64,000 nucleotides of DNA, taken from Parapedobacter luteus (GTDB lineage Bacteria; Bacteroidota; Bacteroidia; Sphingobacteriales; Sphingobacteriaceae). Each line of letters begins with the position of its first letter. The first letter of the stretch is position 1. Below are positions 16,382 to 26,389 of the stretch, piece by piece. The stretch lies in the NCBI RefSeq assembly GCF_900168055.1, contig NZ_FUYS01000008.1, forward strand, positions 124,001 to 188,000. Reading direction: 5' to 3'. Made by a program: the position numbers and the translations under genes. The notes beneath the pieces are model-generated. The model saw only the letters and a program-made list of their open reading frames with translations, had not been told where the DNA came from and made no database searches.

Positions 16382-18292
16382 ATGAGTGACGCTATTAAAC
16401 ATGAGTGCGGTATCGCACTGATTCGCCTGTTAAAACCCCTCTCTTATTATCAGGAAAAATATGGTACGGCTTTATACGGCATAAACAAGCTGTATTTATT
16501 AATGGAAAAACAGCACAACCGTGGACAGGACGGCGCCGGTATTGCCACCATCAAGCTTGACGTAAAGCCCGGCAACCGTTACATCAGCCGTTACCGTTCC
16601 ATGGCACCAAACGCTGTTGCAGATATTTTTGAGTATGTGCAGAAGAAGTTTGCTACCGTGCAACGAGCTTATCCAGATAGGTTTGCCAATGCCCAGTGGC
16701 TCAAAGATAATGTGAGTTTCACAGGAGAGGTTCTGATGGGGCATCTCCGATACGGTACACACGGCAAAAACAGCATTGAAAATTGCCACCCTTTCCTGCG
16801 CCAAAATAACTGGATGACCCGTAACTTGGTCATCGCGGGAAATTTCAACATGACCAATGTGGATGAACTGCTCGAACAACTGTATGAGTTGGGCCAGCAT
16901 CCCAAGGAAAAAGCGGATACGGTGACCGTGCTGGAAAAAATCGGCCATTTCCTTGATTCCGAAAATCAGGAACAATTCGACAAATTTAAGCGGCAAGGGT
17001 ACAGCAACGTTGAAATCAGTGGATTAATCGCTGAGCACTTGGACGTTGCCCGGATACTGCGCAAATCGGCCAAGAACTGGGACGGCGGTTATACCATCGG
17101 CGGGATAGTCGGTCATGGCGATGCATTTGTGATGCGTGATCCGGTAGGTATCCGGCCTGCATACTATTACGTGAATGACGAAGTAGTCGTCGTAGCATCC
17201 GAACGGCCCGCTATTCAAACCGCCTTCAACGTAAAGTTTGAAGAGATTACGGAAATAAAACCCGGTTATGCGTTGATTGTCAAGAAAGACGGTACGATTA
17301 CCGAGGAAATGTTCCGGGAACCCGCGGAAAAGAAATCCTGCTCGTTTGAACGTATTTATTTTTCACGGGGAAGCGATGCCGCCATCTATCAGGAGCGCAA
17401 GTACTTAGGAAGGCTCCTTTGTCCGCAAATTCTGGATGCCATCAACTATGATATCAAGAATACCGTTTTTTCTTATATTCCCAACACCGCGGAGGTCGCC
17501 TTTTATGGGCTTGAGGAAGGTATCAATGCTTACGTACGGAAGCTTCAAAAAGATACACTGCTCAATCGAGCCGACAAAATTTCGGACCATGAATTGAACG
17601 AAATGCTGAGCATCGCTCCAAGGTTTGAAAAACTGAATATTAAAGACGCCAAACTCCGCACATTTATTACCCAGGATGCCGATCGGCAGGATATGGTGCA
17701 GCACGTGTATGACACGACCTACGGCATTGTTAAAGATCATCAAGATACCATTGTAGCGGTAGATGATTCCATTGTGAGGGGAACTACGTTGAAGCAGAGT
17801 ATCTTAACGATCCTGGATCGCCTTAACCCCAAGAAAATTATCATCGTTTCCTCGGCGCCGCAGATTCGCTATCCCGATTGTTATGGCATTGACATGTCCC
17901 GCTTGGGTGAATTTGTGGCTTTTGAAGCAGCAGTTTCGCTGTTATATAAAAGAGGGATGGGGAATGTGGTGGAGGAGGTGTATCGCAAGTGCCTCGCTTC
18001 GCTGGAGTTACCTAAGGAAGAAGTGGAGAACTATGTGAAGGCCATATATGCGCCGTTTACCGACGAAGAAATTTCCAAGGAAATAGCCGGAATCATCCGA
18101 GGTACCCACATAAATGCCGAAGTGGAGGTAATTTATCAGAAGCTGGAGAACTTGCATATCGCTTGTCCAGACCACAAGGGCGACTGGTATTTTTCTGGCG
18201 ACTATCCTACACCGGGTGGAAACCGCGTGGTCAACAGGGCATACATGAATTGGGTAGAAGGGAAAAACGTTCGGGCGTATTTCAGCGCGTAA
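16382..18292 (+). CDS. purF: Amidophosphoribosyltransferase-type enzyme (PurF-like)
   Basis: Two-domain protein of 636 residues: an N-terminal class II glutamine amidotransferase with nucleophile Cys9 (IKHECGIALIRL) and RGQDGAGIA, and a C-terminal type I phosphoribosyltransferase with the PRPP loop IVAVDDSIVRGTTLKQS. PurF makes phosphoribosylamine, the first step of purine synthesis. The Cys sits at position 9, so an 8-residue propeptide would need removal to free the catalytic N-terminus. The protein is longer than the roughly 500-residue canonical PurF; as I recall, Bacteroidota often carry two paralogues, and this is the long type, so the exact role is less certain than the family. Confidence 0.85.
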   Translation: MSDAIKHECGIALIRLLKPLSYYQEKYGTALYGINKLYLLMEKQHNRGQDGAGIATIKLDVKPGNRYISRYRSMAPNAVADIFEYVQKKFATVQRAYPDRFANAQWLKDNVSFTGEVLMGHLRYGTHGKNSIENCHPFLRQNNWMTRNLVIAGNFNMTNVDELLEQLYELGQHPKEKADTVTVLEKIGHFLDSENQEQFDKFKRQGYSNVEISGLIAEHLDVARILRKSAKNWDGGYTIGGIVGHGDAFVMRDPVGIRPAYYYVNDEVVVVASERPAIQTAFNVKFEEITEIKPGYALIVKKDGTITEEMFREPAEKKSCSFERIYFSRGSDAAIYQERKYLGRLLCPQILDAINYDIKNTVFSYIPNTAEVAFYGLEEGINAYVRKLQKDTLLNRADKISDHELNEMLSIAPRFEKLNIKDAKLRTFITQDADRQDMVQHVYDTTYGIVKDHQDTIVAVDDSIVRGTTLKQSILTILDRLNPKKIIIVSSAPQIRYPDCYGIDMSRLGEFVAFEAAVSLLYKRGMGNVVEEVYRKCLASLELPKEEVENYVKAIYAPFTDEEISKEIAGIIRGTHINAEVEVIYQKLENLHIACPDHKGDWYFSGDYPTPGGNRVVNRAYMNWVEGKNVRAYFSA

Positions 18293-18480
18293 TATTATAT
18301 ATACACACTTACCGATTCTTTGCAATTTTTTCACGCTTTTTAGGAGCCGTTTAAAGCGTATTAAGCTATGATAGACCTTTAGATATAAACGAAAGGGCAC
18401 GGGGGCGCCCCTTCTTAGCGATAGGATGAAACAAGCACCAACGGAAAAATCTGGAAACCGTAGGAGAAGTTGGGGACAGT

Positions 18481-18516
18481 AAAGAAGGGCAAGCTCTTAA
18501 ACGCTTGTCCTTCTTT
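18481..18516 (-). terminator. Terminator of the susCD operon
   Basis: Fourteen-base arms (18481-18494 and 18503-18516) pairing with one G-U, around an 8-base loop, starting 9 bp beyond the susD stop. The arm ends in CTTCTTT on the minus strand. Confidence 0.75.
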
Positions 18517-18525
18517 GTTAGTTGT

Positions 18526-19977
18526 CTAATTGTCTTCCATTAAATTGTTGTATAACAATTCAGTTTGTGAAATTGGCCAGATATAGCTCTGCGCATTAGC
18601 TGAGACGGATGAGACGGTTCCCTTTGCGGGCAAATCCAGCCCCAATCGCATGAGGTCCGGACTTCTAAGTCCTTCACCTAAGAGCTCGATATTTCGCTCG
18701 TGGAGAAAGGCGTCAAACAACGCCTGAGGGGTAGCGAAGTTGGCAACTGTAAACGTTGTTGTCGCATCCGAGCGCTGCCTCACGTAGTTTAACAAGGCTA
18801 CGGCTCGCGGATCGACGGAATTACTGCTGCGTGCGATGGCTTCGCCCAAGCTTAGTAGCACTTCGGCATAGCGGATAATGGGTACGTAATCGACATAAGG
18901 AGACGGCGTAGGGTATTTGGCCATCAGACTGCGGGGTGTACCGGCTAGCGTTGCCGTGTCTACCAAAGCCCTTCTTCTGTCGGTTAGTCGCCAATTGGGA
19001 TCCGCGATAATGCCATTTTCGTTGAGGTAATATTCCCGTACGGAATAGAAATACGAGCCAAGTGCTGTTTGACCGCCCACGACATCGGTGCCAGCGTTCA
19101 TTGGCGACGAAAGAATAGACTCTGTGGTCGTATAGTTGCTAAACACGTTCACAATGTCGTCCTGAAGAGCATGGTTGACACCAGATGTGGCCGTGAAAGG
19201 TGCCGAAGTGCTTACAATTTTATTCGCTTCGGAAATCACATTGTCGTATTCCCGCATACTCAGATAAACCCTTGTTTTGAAAGCAATGGCGGTGTTTCTG
19301 TGTCCACGGGTGGTGTTGTCATAGGCGCTTGAATAATTTGTAGGCAACGCAGCCTCAGCGTCATTCAAGTCTGCCAGTATTTGTTGGTATACTTCCCCCA
19401 CCGAACTTCTGGCCAGGTCATAGTCGCCGGCGTATAAGTTGCCTGTCAGCCTGAGAGGCAATCCCGGCATGCTGCCATTGCCGTCCCAATACGGTCTGGC
19501 ATAGAGCTGCAACAAACTATAATAGGAAATTGCTCGTACTAATTTTGCTTCGGCTACATAATACGCGGCTTGTTCGGCACCGACGACTTCATTTCCACCG
19601 TTAGCCATGCCATCAATAAAAAGGTTACACCGGTTGATTGTCTGATAAGCCGAACTCCATAATCCTGTCACTTCCTGCGCGTTGTTTGACGTGGTGTGGT
19701 TCCACACCAAGTAAGCGGTCACGGCGTTGGTGGTTAGGTTGATGTAATTATCAGCCCGGACTTCATTGTATACAATGTATCGACCGCCATAAAAATTTCC
19801 GGCTTTTAAAGCTGAGTATAATCCCAAAACCTGAGCATGGATGCGGTCGGGCGTTGTAAAAGCAAAATCCGCTTCAACTTGATCAACGGAAACAGGATTG
19901 AGCCAATCTTCCTTTCGGCATGAGGTGACGGCCAATATACCCGTTGTAACGATAAGCAATATCTTATTTTTTTTCAT
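18526..19977 (-). CDS. SusD/RagB family nutrient-binding lipoprotein
   Basis: Surface lipoprotein of 483 residues that forms the lid over its SusC partner and binds the substrate outside the cell. The signal peptide ends in a lipobox with Cys20, followed by RKEDW, which resembles the K-(D/E)-(D/E) export signal of Bacteroidota surface lipoproteins. SusD features include the TPR-like N-terminal region (ADFAFTTPDRIHAQVLGLY), AEAKLVRAISYYSLLQLYA and the C-terminal FLHERNIELLGEGLRSPDLMR. The susC gene lies directly upstream on the same strand (122 bp). No glycosidase or protease gene adjoins the pair, so the nutrient cannot be named. Confidence 0.93.
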   Translation of the reverse strand: MKKNKILLIVTTGILAVTSCRKEDWLNPVSVDQVEADFAFTTPDRIHAQVLGLYSALKAGNFYGGRYIVYNEVRADNYINLTTNAVTAYLVWNHTTSNNAQEVTGLWSSAYQTINRCNLFIDGMANGGNEVVGAEQAAYYVAEAKLVRAISYYSLLQLYARPYWDGNGSMPGLPLRLTGNLYAGDYDLARSSVGEVYQQILADLNDAEAALPTNYSSAYDNTTRGHRNTAIAFKTRVYLSMREYDNVISEANKIVSTSAPFTATSGVNHALQDDIVNVFSNYTTTESILSSPMNAGTDVVGGQTALGSYFYSVREYYLNENGIIADPNWRLTDRRRALVDTATLAGTPRSLMAKYPTPSPYVDYVPIIRYAEVLLSLGEAIARSSNSVDPRAVALLNYVRQRSDATTTFTVANFATPQALFDAFLHERNIELLGEGLRSPDLMRLGLDLPAKGTVSSVSANAQSYIWPISQTELLYNNLMEDN

Positions 19978-20099
19978 CAGAATATTTGTTTTTTTTAAGT
20001 GTCAATAAAGCTTGCCTGCCTGCCGGATGTAGGCGGATGCCATTATCTTTTTCTTTGTTGAATAGTGGCTTGTGCATGCTCCATTAAATGGTGTTAATG

Positions 20100-23000
20100 C
20101 TAAAAAGTGAGATTCAATCCGACGGTAAACGTTCTGCCATTGCCGACCGAGTTGCGTTCGACGCCTTGCGAAGAATTGCTGCCGCCATTTGAAGAAGCTT
20201 CAGGATCTGTGCCCGGATATCCCGTGAAAATGAACGCATTTTGGGCGCTTACATATATTCTAGTCCGTGAAATATTGATTTTCTGCAATACGGCAAGGGG
20301 CAAAGCATAGCCGAATGTGACATCTCTCAATTTTAAGAAGTCGCCTTTATACACGTGAATATCCAGTGGTGTAGCCGAGCCGTTGGACACGTTGTCGCCG
20401 GCTACGACCCGTGGCACGTCGGTGTCCTGACCGGGTGCCGTCCACCGCCGCAACATATCGGTAGAGTTGTTCCAGAACCGCTGATCCATAATGGAGGCGC
20501 CAGTACCAAAATAGACATAATAACCTAACTGGTAAGTGAAGTTGAGCGCCAAATCGAAAGATTTGTACCGGAAACTATTGATGAAACCACCAAAGAACTT
20601 GGGTTGCGGGTTGGCGTAAGCTATTTGGTCAACCGAACCGATGCCCGGTGCAACCGAACCATCTGCATATTGCCAGCGCTGTGCTACCGGTAATGAGTGA
20701 TCGTAGTAGACCTGTTCGCCTTCTGCATTAATGAAAATCCGTCGTCCCGTAGCCGGATCAACACCTGCTGTCCGGGCGACATATATCATGCCCAAGGGGC
20801 TGCCGACGCGTGAAATGCTGACAGTTTCCAAGCTGGATGTCGATGATGTGAATTGTGTGATCCCGGGTGCTAAGGAGGTAATTTCATTCTCGTTATACGT
20901 GATGTTGAATGATGGCGACCAAGAAAAATCAGGTTTGTTGACTGCTTGGGCATTCACGGTGAGTTCAACGCCTCGGTTGTACATGGATCCAATGTTCAAC
21001 TGTGGGTTGCTGGGTAGCCCGGCAGATGGGGCTTGCGGAACGTTGTAGATCAGTCCGTCGATATCGTTTTTGTAGTACGCCATTTCAAACGTGAAACGAT
21101 CCCGCAAGATGCCAAAATTGATGCCTAGGTCGAGTTTTTTACTGGTTTCCCAACCGATATCCTCATTGCCGGAGCTATTGGGATAGAGGGTTGGTTGGCC
21201 GCCAAATAAACCACCTTCATAAAACGTCCTGGATGCCAAATCCCCAATTCCGTTTTGATTTCCGACAGTACCGTAGCTGCCTCTAAGCTTGAAGCTGCTA
21301 AATACACGATCAAGGCCCGCGTTCTCCCAAAAATTTTCCTGCGCAATTTCGTAGGAAGCACCAACGCTGTAGAATACGCCTGCTTTGTTGTTGGGGCCGA
21401 AGGCTGAATATTCATCTTGCCGGATGCTGCCGCTGACAAAATATTTCTTTTTAAAGTCATACGCCAAACTTCCAAAAAAAGATACAAGGTAGTTTTCGCC
21501 GTATGATCCGGTAGTTGAGAAATTCTGATAGGAGGCTGAAAAGTCATCGAACTCTGGGTCAGAAAGCCCGGTTCTACCTGCCCCGAACCGTCTATCCGTC
21601 GACCGTTGTTGCTCTGTACCGATCAAGGCCGTAACGGTATGTGCATTGTTGAATGTATAGTTCGCATTCAGCGTGTTCGTCCATACCCAACGCATGCGGG
21701 CGGTGTAGTTGTTTGTGGCGCTTCCGCCGCCTGCAAATCCGTCGCCGTGTATCGGATTGTTGAAGATGTCATTTGTGGAATACAAATAGTCTATCCCATA
21801 CAAACTTTTGAACGTCAGCCAGCTGAAGGGCTGAGCTTGGAAATATCCATTCGCTTGTATGCCATTTAAGTAGTTAAATGAGCGGTTCCTCTCGATCAAT
21901 ACCACCGGGTTGTAAAATCCTATCTGGCTAACCAAGTTGTCCATCACCCCCAAATTATTTCCTGTAAGATTATATTCACCATCATTGGTGAACGGAGCGA
22001 CGTTAGGAGCGTTGATCATGGCGATACGGCCCAAACCGGCTGTACCAAAAGCCTGGCCCGAGAGCGATCCCGAGCTAATCGTTGCCAGGTTATCCTGTTT
22101 CGTGTATTGCAGCTTTCCGCCGACCGAGAATATTTTGCTGATTTTATGGTCTACATTGAAAAGTGCCCCGAGCCGCTTGTAATCATTGGTTAGGATAATG
22201 CCTTGTTGATCGGTTACGTTGGCTGAAAAGTAATAGCTAGTGCTTTCCGATCCGCCGCGGATGCTTAATGAATGGCTGTGCGAGAGCCCGTCCCGGTAAG
22301 CGTAGTCGTACCAGTTGGTGTTAATGGGTTGTCCATCGGGGCCTATGGTTAATCGGTATTGTAAATTGTCGGAGAACGTGCCCGCATTGACAAGTCCCTC
22401 GTTTTTGATTTCGGTATACTGAAAAGCGTCCAGCAATTTAGGTAGCCGTTGTACCTGGTTTACCCCAAACCAGCCGTCGTAGCTGACTATGGCTTTTCCG
22501 GCAGCGCCTTTTTTGGTGGTGATTACTACCACGCCGTTGGCTGCCCTACTGCCGTATATTGCGGTAGCAGCAGCGTCCTTAAGGATATCCATCGTTTCAA
22601 TGTCATTGGGGTTCAGGCTTGCCAAGGCGTTACCTCCAGCGTTTGAACCACTTACGTCTCCCGTAAATGTCGGTACTCCGTCGATTACGATGAGGGGATA
22701 TGAGCTTAACGAAATGGAGTTGGTGCCCCGGATTCTAAAAACCGGCGGATTATTCAATACACCATTTGGAATGGATATCTGTACCCCTGCCGCTTTTCCT
22801 GCCAAGGCTTGATCAAAACTTTGGACGGGTCTGTTTGTTAGTAAATCAGTTTTGATGCTGGATACCGAGCCAATCAGGTCACGGCGGGTGGTCGTTCCGT
22901 AGCCCGTGACGATTACTTCATCTAGTGTAGAGGCGTCGACTTCAAGGGAGACGTTTATAAGCGCACTTTGACCTAATCCGATACGTGTCGACTGGAATCC

Positions 23001-23231
23001 GACCAACCTGAATTCAAGTTGCTGTGCCCCTTCAGAAGCGGTAATCGTGTAGTTGCCTGCTGCGTCAGTTTGTGTACCCGCAGATGTACCGACCACTATT
23101 ACGCTGACCCCGGTTAGCGGCGATCCGTCCTCGGCGGATGTTACCTTTCCGCTGATTTTTCGGGTTTGTGCATGTGCCGACCCTGCCAGCACCACACACA
23201 GCAGCAATAAGCTTAGTAATTTTTCTTTCAT
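20100..23231 (-). CDS. SusC/RagA family TonB-dependent outer-membrane transporter
   Basis: Energy-coupled importer barrel of 1043 residues, partner of the SusD lipoprotein downstream. After a signal peptide ending AGSAHAQ there is a carboxypeptidase-like regulatory domain (RKISGKVTSAEDGSPLTGVSV), then the SusC signature LDEVIVTGYGTTTRRDLIGS, the plug domain with IRGTNSISLSSYPLIVIDGV and AATAIYGSRAANGVVVITTKKG, and a 22-strand-type barrel ending in TFTVGLNLTF. No sigma or anti-sigma gene of the ECF type accompanies it, so its control probably lies in its long AT-rich leader. Substrate unknown. Confidence 0.95.
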   Translation of the reverse strand: MKEKLLSLLLLCVVLAGSAHAQTRKISGKVTSAEDGSPLTGVSVIVVGTSAGTQTDAAGNYTITASEGAQQLEFRLVGFQSTRIGLGQSALINVSLEVDASTLDEVIVTGYGTTTRRDLIGSVSSIKTDLLTNRPVQSFDQALAGKAAGVQISIPNGVLNNPPVFRIRGTNSISLSSYPLIVIDGVPTFTGDVSGSNAGGNALASLNPNDIETMDILKDAAATAIYGSRAANGVVVITTKKGAAGKAIVSYDGWFGVNQVQRLPKLLDAFQYTEIKNEGLVNAGTFSDNLQYRLTIGPDGQPINTNWYDYAYRDGLSHSHSLSIRGGSESTSYYFSANVTDQQGIILTNDYKRLGALFNVDHKISKIFSVGGKLQYTKQDNLATISSGSLSGQAFGTAGLGRIAMINAPNVAPFTNDGEYNLTGNNLGVMDNLVSQIGFYNPVVLIERNRSFNYLNGIQANGYFQAQPFSWLTFKSLYGIDYLYSTNDIFNNPIHGDGFAGGGSATNNYTARMRWVWTNTLNANYTFNNAHTVTALIGTEQQRSTDRRFGAGRTGLSDPEFDDFSASYQNFSTTGSYGENYLVSFFGSLAYDFKKKYFVSGSIRQDEYSAFGPNNKAGVFYSVGASYEIAQENFWENAGLDRVFSSFKLRGSYGTVGNQNGIGDLASRTFYEGGLFGGQPTLYPNSSGNEDIGWETSKKLDLGINFGILRDRFTFEMAYYKNDIDGLIYNVPQAPSAGLPSNPQLNIGSMYNRGVELTVNAQAVNKPDFSWSPSFNITYNENEITSLAPGITQFTSSTSSLETVSISRVGSPLGMIYVARTAGVDPATGRRIFINAEGEQVYYDHSLPVAQRWQYADGSVAPGIGSVDQIAYANPQPKFFGGFINSFRYKSFDLALNFTYQLGYYVYFGTGASIMDQRFWNNSTDMLRRWTAPGQDTDVPRVVAGDNVSNGSATPLDIHVYKGDFLKLRDVTFGYALPLAVLQKINISRTRIYVSAQNAFIFTGYPGTDPEASSNGGSNSSQGVERNSVGNGRTFTVGLNLTF

Positions 23232-23654
23232 TGAATGTGTTTGATTAAGTGAAAAATATGTAATTTGTTGTTATTTGTGTGTTTTTTTTGATTTTTTGCA
23301 TTAAAAAATCGATGTCACCTCCTTTTTGCTGTGTATTATCTTATTGATCGATATTTTTTTATGATTTTTGTTGGTTGTTTTTGGTGATTTAGGTTAATGA
23401 GTGCATGTGTTGGTTGATAATGTGTTATTTTTTTTGAATAAATTATTATTTTGGTGAATTATGTGATTTTTTTTGTGTATTTGTGTTAGGTTTGTTGTGT
23501 TTTTTAAATTTTTTATCAAAAAAAATGATAAATTTTTATTTAACAAAACAAAATATGAATTTTTTTTGTTTTTATTTCTTGGTTGGAATTAAAAAAAAGA
23601 AGATTTAGGTGGTGTGGGTTTGTTTTTGGGGAGGTTGGGTTGGTTTTGAGTCGG
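23232..23654. other. Strongly base-skewed leader upstream of susC
   Basis: About 420 bases between ribF and susC. The plus strand is made almost only of T, G and A, with very few C; the susC transcript would therefore be nearly free of G here. It includes long T runs and an AT-only inverted repeat TTTATCA/TGATAAA around seven A (23512-23532). I see no reading frame or convincing promoter box in it. Confidence 0.6.
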
Positions 23655-24635
23655 CTATTCTTCCATTTTTAGTAATTTCCTTGCTTTTTTCTCGTCAACG
23701 GCCATCTGGTCAATCAGTTCCTGCATCGTTTCGAACCATTGATCATGCCGGACGAAGTGGAGAAATTTTACGCGCAATGTCTTCCCGTATATATCTTCTT
23801 TGAAGTCAAACAGGTGTATTTCGATGCTTCGGCTGACACCATCTATGGCTGGCCGCGTGCCGATGTAACCCATCCCTTTAAGTACCCGTTCGGGTACGGT
23901 GGGAACATACGGGCCGGTTTTAATTGCTATAGGTTCGATGATGGCCGCTTCCACGGCGTAGATACCGTAAGCCGGAATAAGCTTGTGATTTTCATGCACC
24001 TGCAAGTTGGCCGTGGGATAACCGATGTTCCGCCCCAGTTGATTGCCCCGGATAACCTGCCCCGTCAATTGAAAAGGGTACCCCAGATAGCGGTTTGCCG
24101 CATCGATATCGCCTTTGATCAGCGCTTCGCGTATTTTGGTTGACGATACTGCCACATCGTTGATGTCCTGCTCGGGGATTTCTTCCACCGTATAGCCATA
24201 TATTTCGGCGTGGTCAAGCAGATCGTTGAGCGACCCACTGCGGTCTTTGCCGAAATGGTGGTCGTAGCCGATGACGATCTTTTTGGTGCCGATTCTGTCA
24301 ACCAGTACTTCGCGGATATATTCCTCGGGAGACTGGTTGGAAAAGTCACGCGTGAAAGGGGTGATGATCAGGTGATCGATGCCTGCCTCGGCCAGTAGCT
24401 GTACTTTTTCCTCGATGTCGCTGATAAGCCTCAGACTGTCATCTTCGGGATGGAGAATTAAGCGTGGGTGCGGGAAGAAGGTCAATAGCACCGTTTCGCC
24501 GCCGTTTTCTTTCGCGCATTCCTTGAGCGTGCTTAGTATTTTTTGATGGCCCACATGTACGCCGTCAAATGTGCCGATGGTGACCACCGCGTTGTTCAGC
24601 GGACTGAAGTCCTCAAGATTTTTGTATATCTTCAT
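23655..24635 (-). CDS. ribF: Bifunctional riboflavin kinase/FAD synthetase
   Basis: Makes FMN from riboflavin, then FAD. The N-terminal half has the nucleotidyltransferase motif VVTIGTFDGVHVGHQKIL and the later VIGYDHHFGKDRSG; the C-terminal half has the flavokinase motif GRNIGYPTANLQV and ends in the usual FVRHDQWFETMQELIDQM stretch. Start chosen at 24635 (MKIYKN); four more codons upstream are open. It overlaps the end of truB by 23 bases, and closes the ftsX-DUF3098-uppP-truB-ribF run, a gene order common in Bacteroidota. The truB-ribF link is widespread in bacteria. Confidence 0.96.
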   Translation of the reverse strand: MKIYKNLEDFSPLNNAVVTIGTFDGVHVGHQKILSTLKECAKENGGETVLLTFFPHPRLILHPEDDSLRLISDIEEKVQLLAEAGIDHLIITPFTRDFSNQSPEEYIREVLVDRIGTKKIVIGYDHHFGKDRSGSLNDLLDHAEIYGYTVEEIPEQDINDVAVSSTKIREALIKGDIDAANRYLGYPFQLTGQVIRGNQLGRNIGYPTANLQVHENHKLIPAYGIYAVEAAIIEPIAIKTGPYVPTVPERVLKGMGYIGTRPAIDGVSRSIEIHLFDFKEDIYGKTLRVKFLHFVRHDQWFETMQELIDQMAVDEKKARKLLKMEE

Positions 24636-25350
24636 CTGATACTGCAAGCGTAAATCCCTTTATATGGTTTACCAAATCCGTCATCTGCCAAGCATGCGCT
24701 ACGTTGAAATCGCCGCTTCTCGTCCGTCGTAGGCGACTGAGGTGTGCCCCATTATTCATTGCTTTGCCGAAATCGTGCGCTAATGACCTGATATACGTGC
24801 CCTTGCTGCATACCACCCTGAAGTCAACGTCTGGCAGTTGAATAGCTGTGATTTCAAACTCGTAGATGTGGACGTTGCGTGGCTTCACTTCGACGGCCTC
24901 CCCGCGGCGTGCTTTTTCATACACTCGCTCTCCATCCATTTTTATTGCTGAATGAGCCGGCGGGATCTGCTCGATTTCTCCGACGAAGGAGGCGGCTGTC
25001 CCGTTAATCTGTTCGTACGTGATACCCGACAGGTCGAACCGTTGGTCTATTGCACGCTCCAAATCGTAGGATGGCGTGGTGGCGCCCAACGTTATTGTAC
25101 CGGTGTACTCTTTTTTTTGAGACTGAAACTCGTCAATGCGTTTCGTGAATTTGCCCGTGCAGACAACAAGCAGACCGGTAGCCAGCGGATCGAGGGTGCC
25201 CGCATGCCCGACTTTTACCTTCAAGGGTTTCATGGCATTGCGGATTTTCCGCACAACGTCAAAGCTAGTCCACCGAAGGGGCTTGTCGATTAGCAGCACT
25301 TCGCCTTCCGCAAAGTTAAATGCCGGGCGTGACGGGCAGGGGGATTCCAT
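24613..25350 (-). CDS. truB: tRNA pseudouridine-55 synthase
   Basis: Converts U55 of the T-loop in tRNAs to pseudouridine. The 245-residue protein has the catalytic motif VGHAGTLDPLATGLLVV (Asp54), IDKPLRWTSFDVVRK near the N-terminus and VCSKGTYIRSLAHDFG later. Its ATG shares the A of the uppP stop (TAATG), so the two are translationally coupled. It is short of the extra C-terminal PUA domain of some TruB proteins. Confidence 0.96.
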   Translation of the reverse strand: MESPCPSRPAFNFAEGEVLLIDKPLRWTSFDVVRKIRNAMKPLKVKVGHAGTLDPLATGLLVVCTGKFTKRIDEFQSQKKEYTGTITLGATTPSYDLERAIDQRFDLSGITYEQINGTAASFVGEIEQIPPAHSAIKMDGERVYEKARRGEAVEVKPRNVHIYEFEITAIQLPDVDFRVVCSKGTYIRSLAHDFGKAMNNGAHLSRLRRTRSGDFNVAHAWQMTDLVNHIKGFTLAVSDEDIQKS

Positions 25351-26144
25351 TAGATAATCTGCAAACTGTGACCACTGATTAACAAGGCAATGATGATGCC
25401 ACCCACGATGATTCGGTACCAGCCAAATGCTTTGAAGCCGTACTTGGAGACGACGCCGATGAACGATTTGATGGCCACGATGGCCACAATGAAGCCGATA
25501 ACATTTCCGACTATCAATTGATTGATTTCAGCGCCACTCAGCCCATTTCCGTCTTCGAAGTGATCTTTCAACTTAAGTAAGGTTGCGCCAAACATCATCG
25601 GGATGGCCAAAAAGAACGAAAATTCGGCCGCAGCCTTGCGGCTAAGGTGCTGGGTCATGCCGCCGACGATTGTACTTGCCGACCGCGATGTGCCTGGGAT
25701 AAGCGCCAGGCATTGAAAAAGACCGATTTTCAACGCTTGGCCGTAGCTGATTTCATCAGAATCATCAATACGTGGCTTGTTGAACCATTTGTCTACAAAC
25801 AATAAAATGACACCGCCGATGACCAAAGAAATGCCGACAATCAGCGGGCTTTCAAGCAGTCCGTCGATGGCGTCGCTGAATAAAAAACCCAATACCGCCG
25901 CTGGCACTGCAGCCACCGCGAGCTTGTAGTAGAAGGTGAGCGATCGAAAAAAACGCTTATAATACAATACCAACACCGATAAAATCGTGCCCAGTTGGAT
26001 GGCGATAGTGAAGAGTTTGACAAAAGCGGTAGGCGATATACCCATCAATGCTGTGACAATGATCATATGCCCGGTCGACGATACCGGCAAAAATTCGGTG
26101 AGGCCCTCTACGATGGCCAGCACGACTACTTCAAACCATGTCAT
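25350..26144 (-). CDS. uppP: Undecaprenyl-diphosphatase
   Basis: BacA-family membrane phosphatase that recycles the C55 lipid carrier for peptidoglycan and other envelope polymers. The 264-residue protein has about eight membrane helices and both signature motifs: EGLTEFLPVSSTGHMIIV (residues 13-30) and IPGTSRSASTIVGG. It overlaps the DUF3098 gene by 4 bases (ATGA) and abuts truB, giving a tightly packed operon. Confidence 0.96.
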   Translation of the reverse strand: MTWFEVVVLAIVEGLTEFLPVSSTGHMIIVTALMGISPTAFVKLFTIAIQLGTILSVLVLYYKRFFRSLTFYYKLAVAAVPAAVLGFLFSDAIDGLLESPLIVGISLVIGGVILLFVDKWFNKPRIDDSDEISYGQALKIGLFQCLALIPGTSRSASTIVGGMTQHLSRKAAAEFSFFLAIPMMFGATLLKLKDHFEDGNGLSGAEINQLIVGNVIGFIVAIVAIKSFIGVVSKYGFKAFGWYRIIVGGIIIALLISGHSLQII

Positions 26145-26380
26145 TGGCTGTTTCCGGTGTTTTTAGGCTTTATTAAAATAGCTACTACGCCCAAAGCGAA
26201 GCCGATGACGACGATCAGCGGGGCTAGGGTGATTTTCGTAAAACTATAGATATCCGATGTGCCCATCATCAAAATAAAGCCCAGTATAACTACTGCGATG
26301 CTTAGTAAGAAAAACTGATAATTCCGTTTGCCAAATACAAAGGATGCCTTTTGGGGCTGTTGTGATTTCTTATATGACAT
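26141..26380 (-). CDS. DUF3098 small membrane protein
   Basis: A 79-residue protein with a basic N-terminus and two membrane helices (residues about 24-41 and 51-70), the first ending in the conserved ILMMGTSDIYSFTKITLAP stretch. It belongs to DUF3098, a family of unknown role found between ftsX and uppP in Bacteroidota. The constant neighbourhood suggests a link to cell division or envelope synthesis, which is inference only. It is 9 bp from ftsX and overlaps uppP by 4 bases. Confidence 0.85.
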   Translation of the reverse strand: MSYKKSQQPQKASFVFGKRNYQFFLLSIAVVILGFILMMGTSDIYSFTKITLAPLIVVIGFALGVVAILIKPKNTGNSQ

Positions 26381-26389
26381 ATGCTGTGA

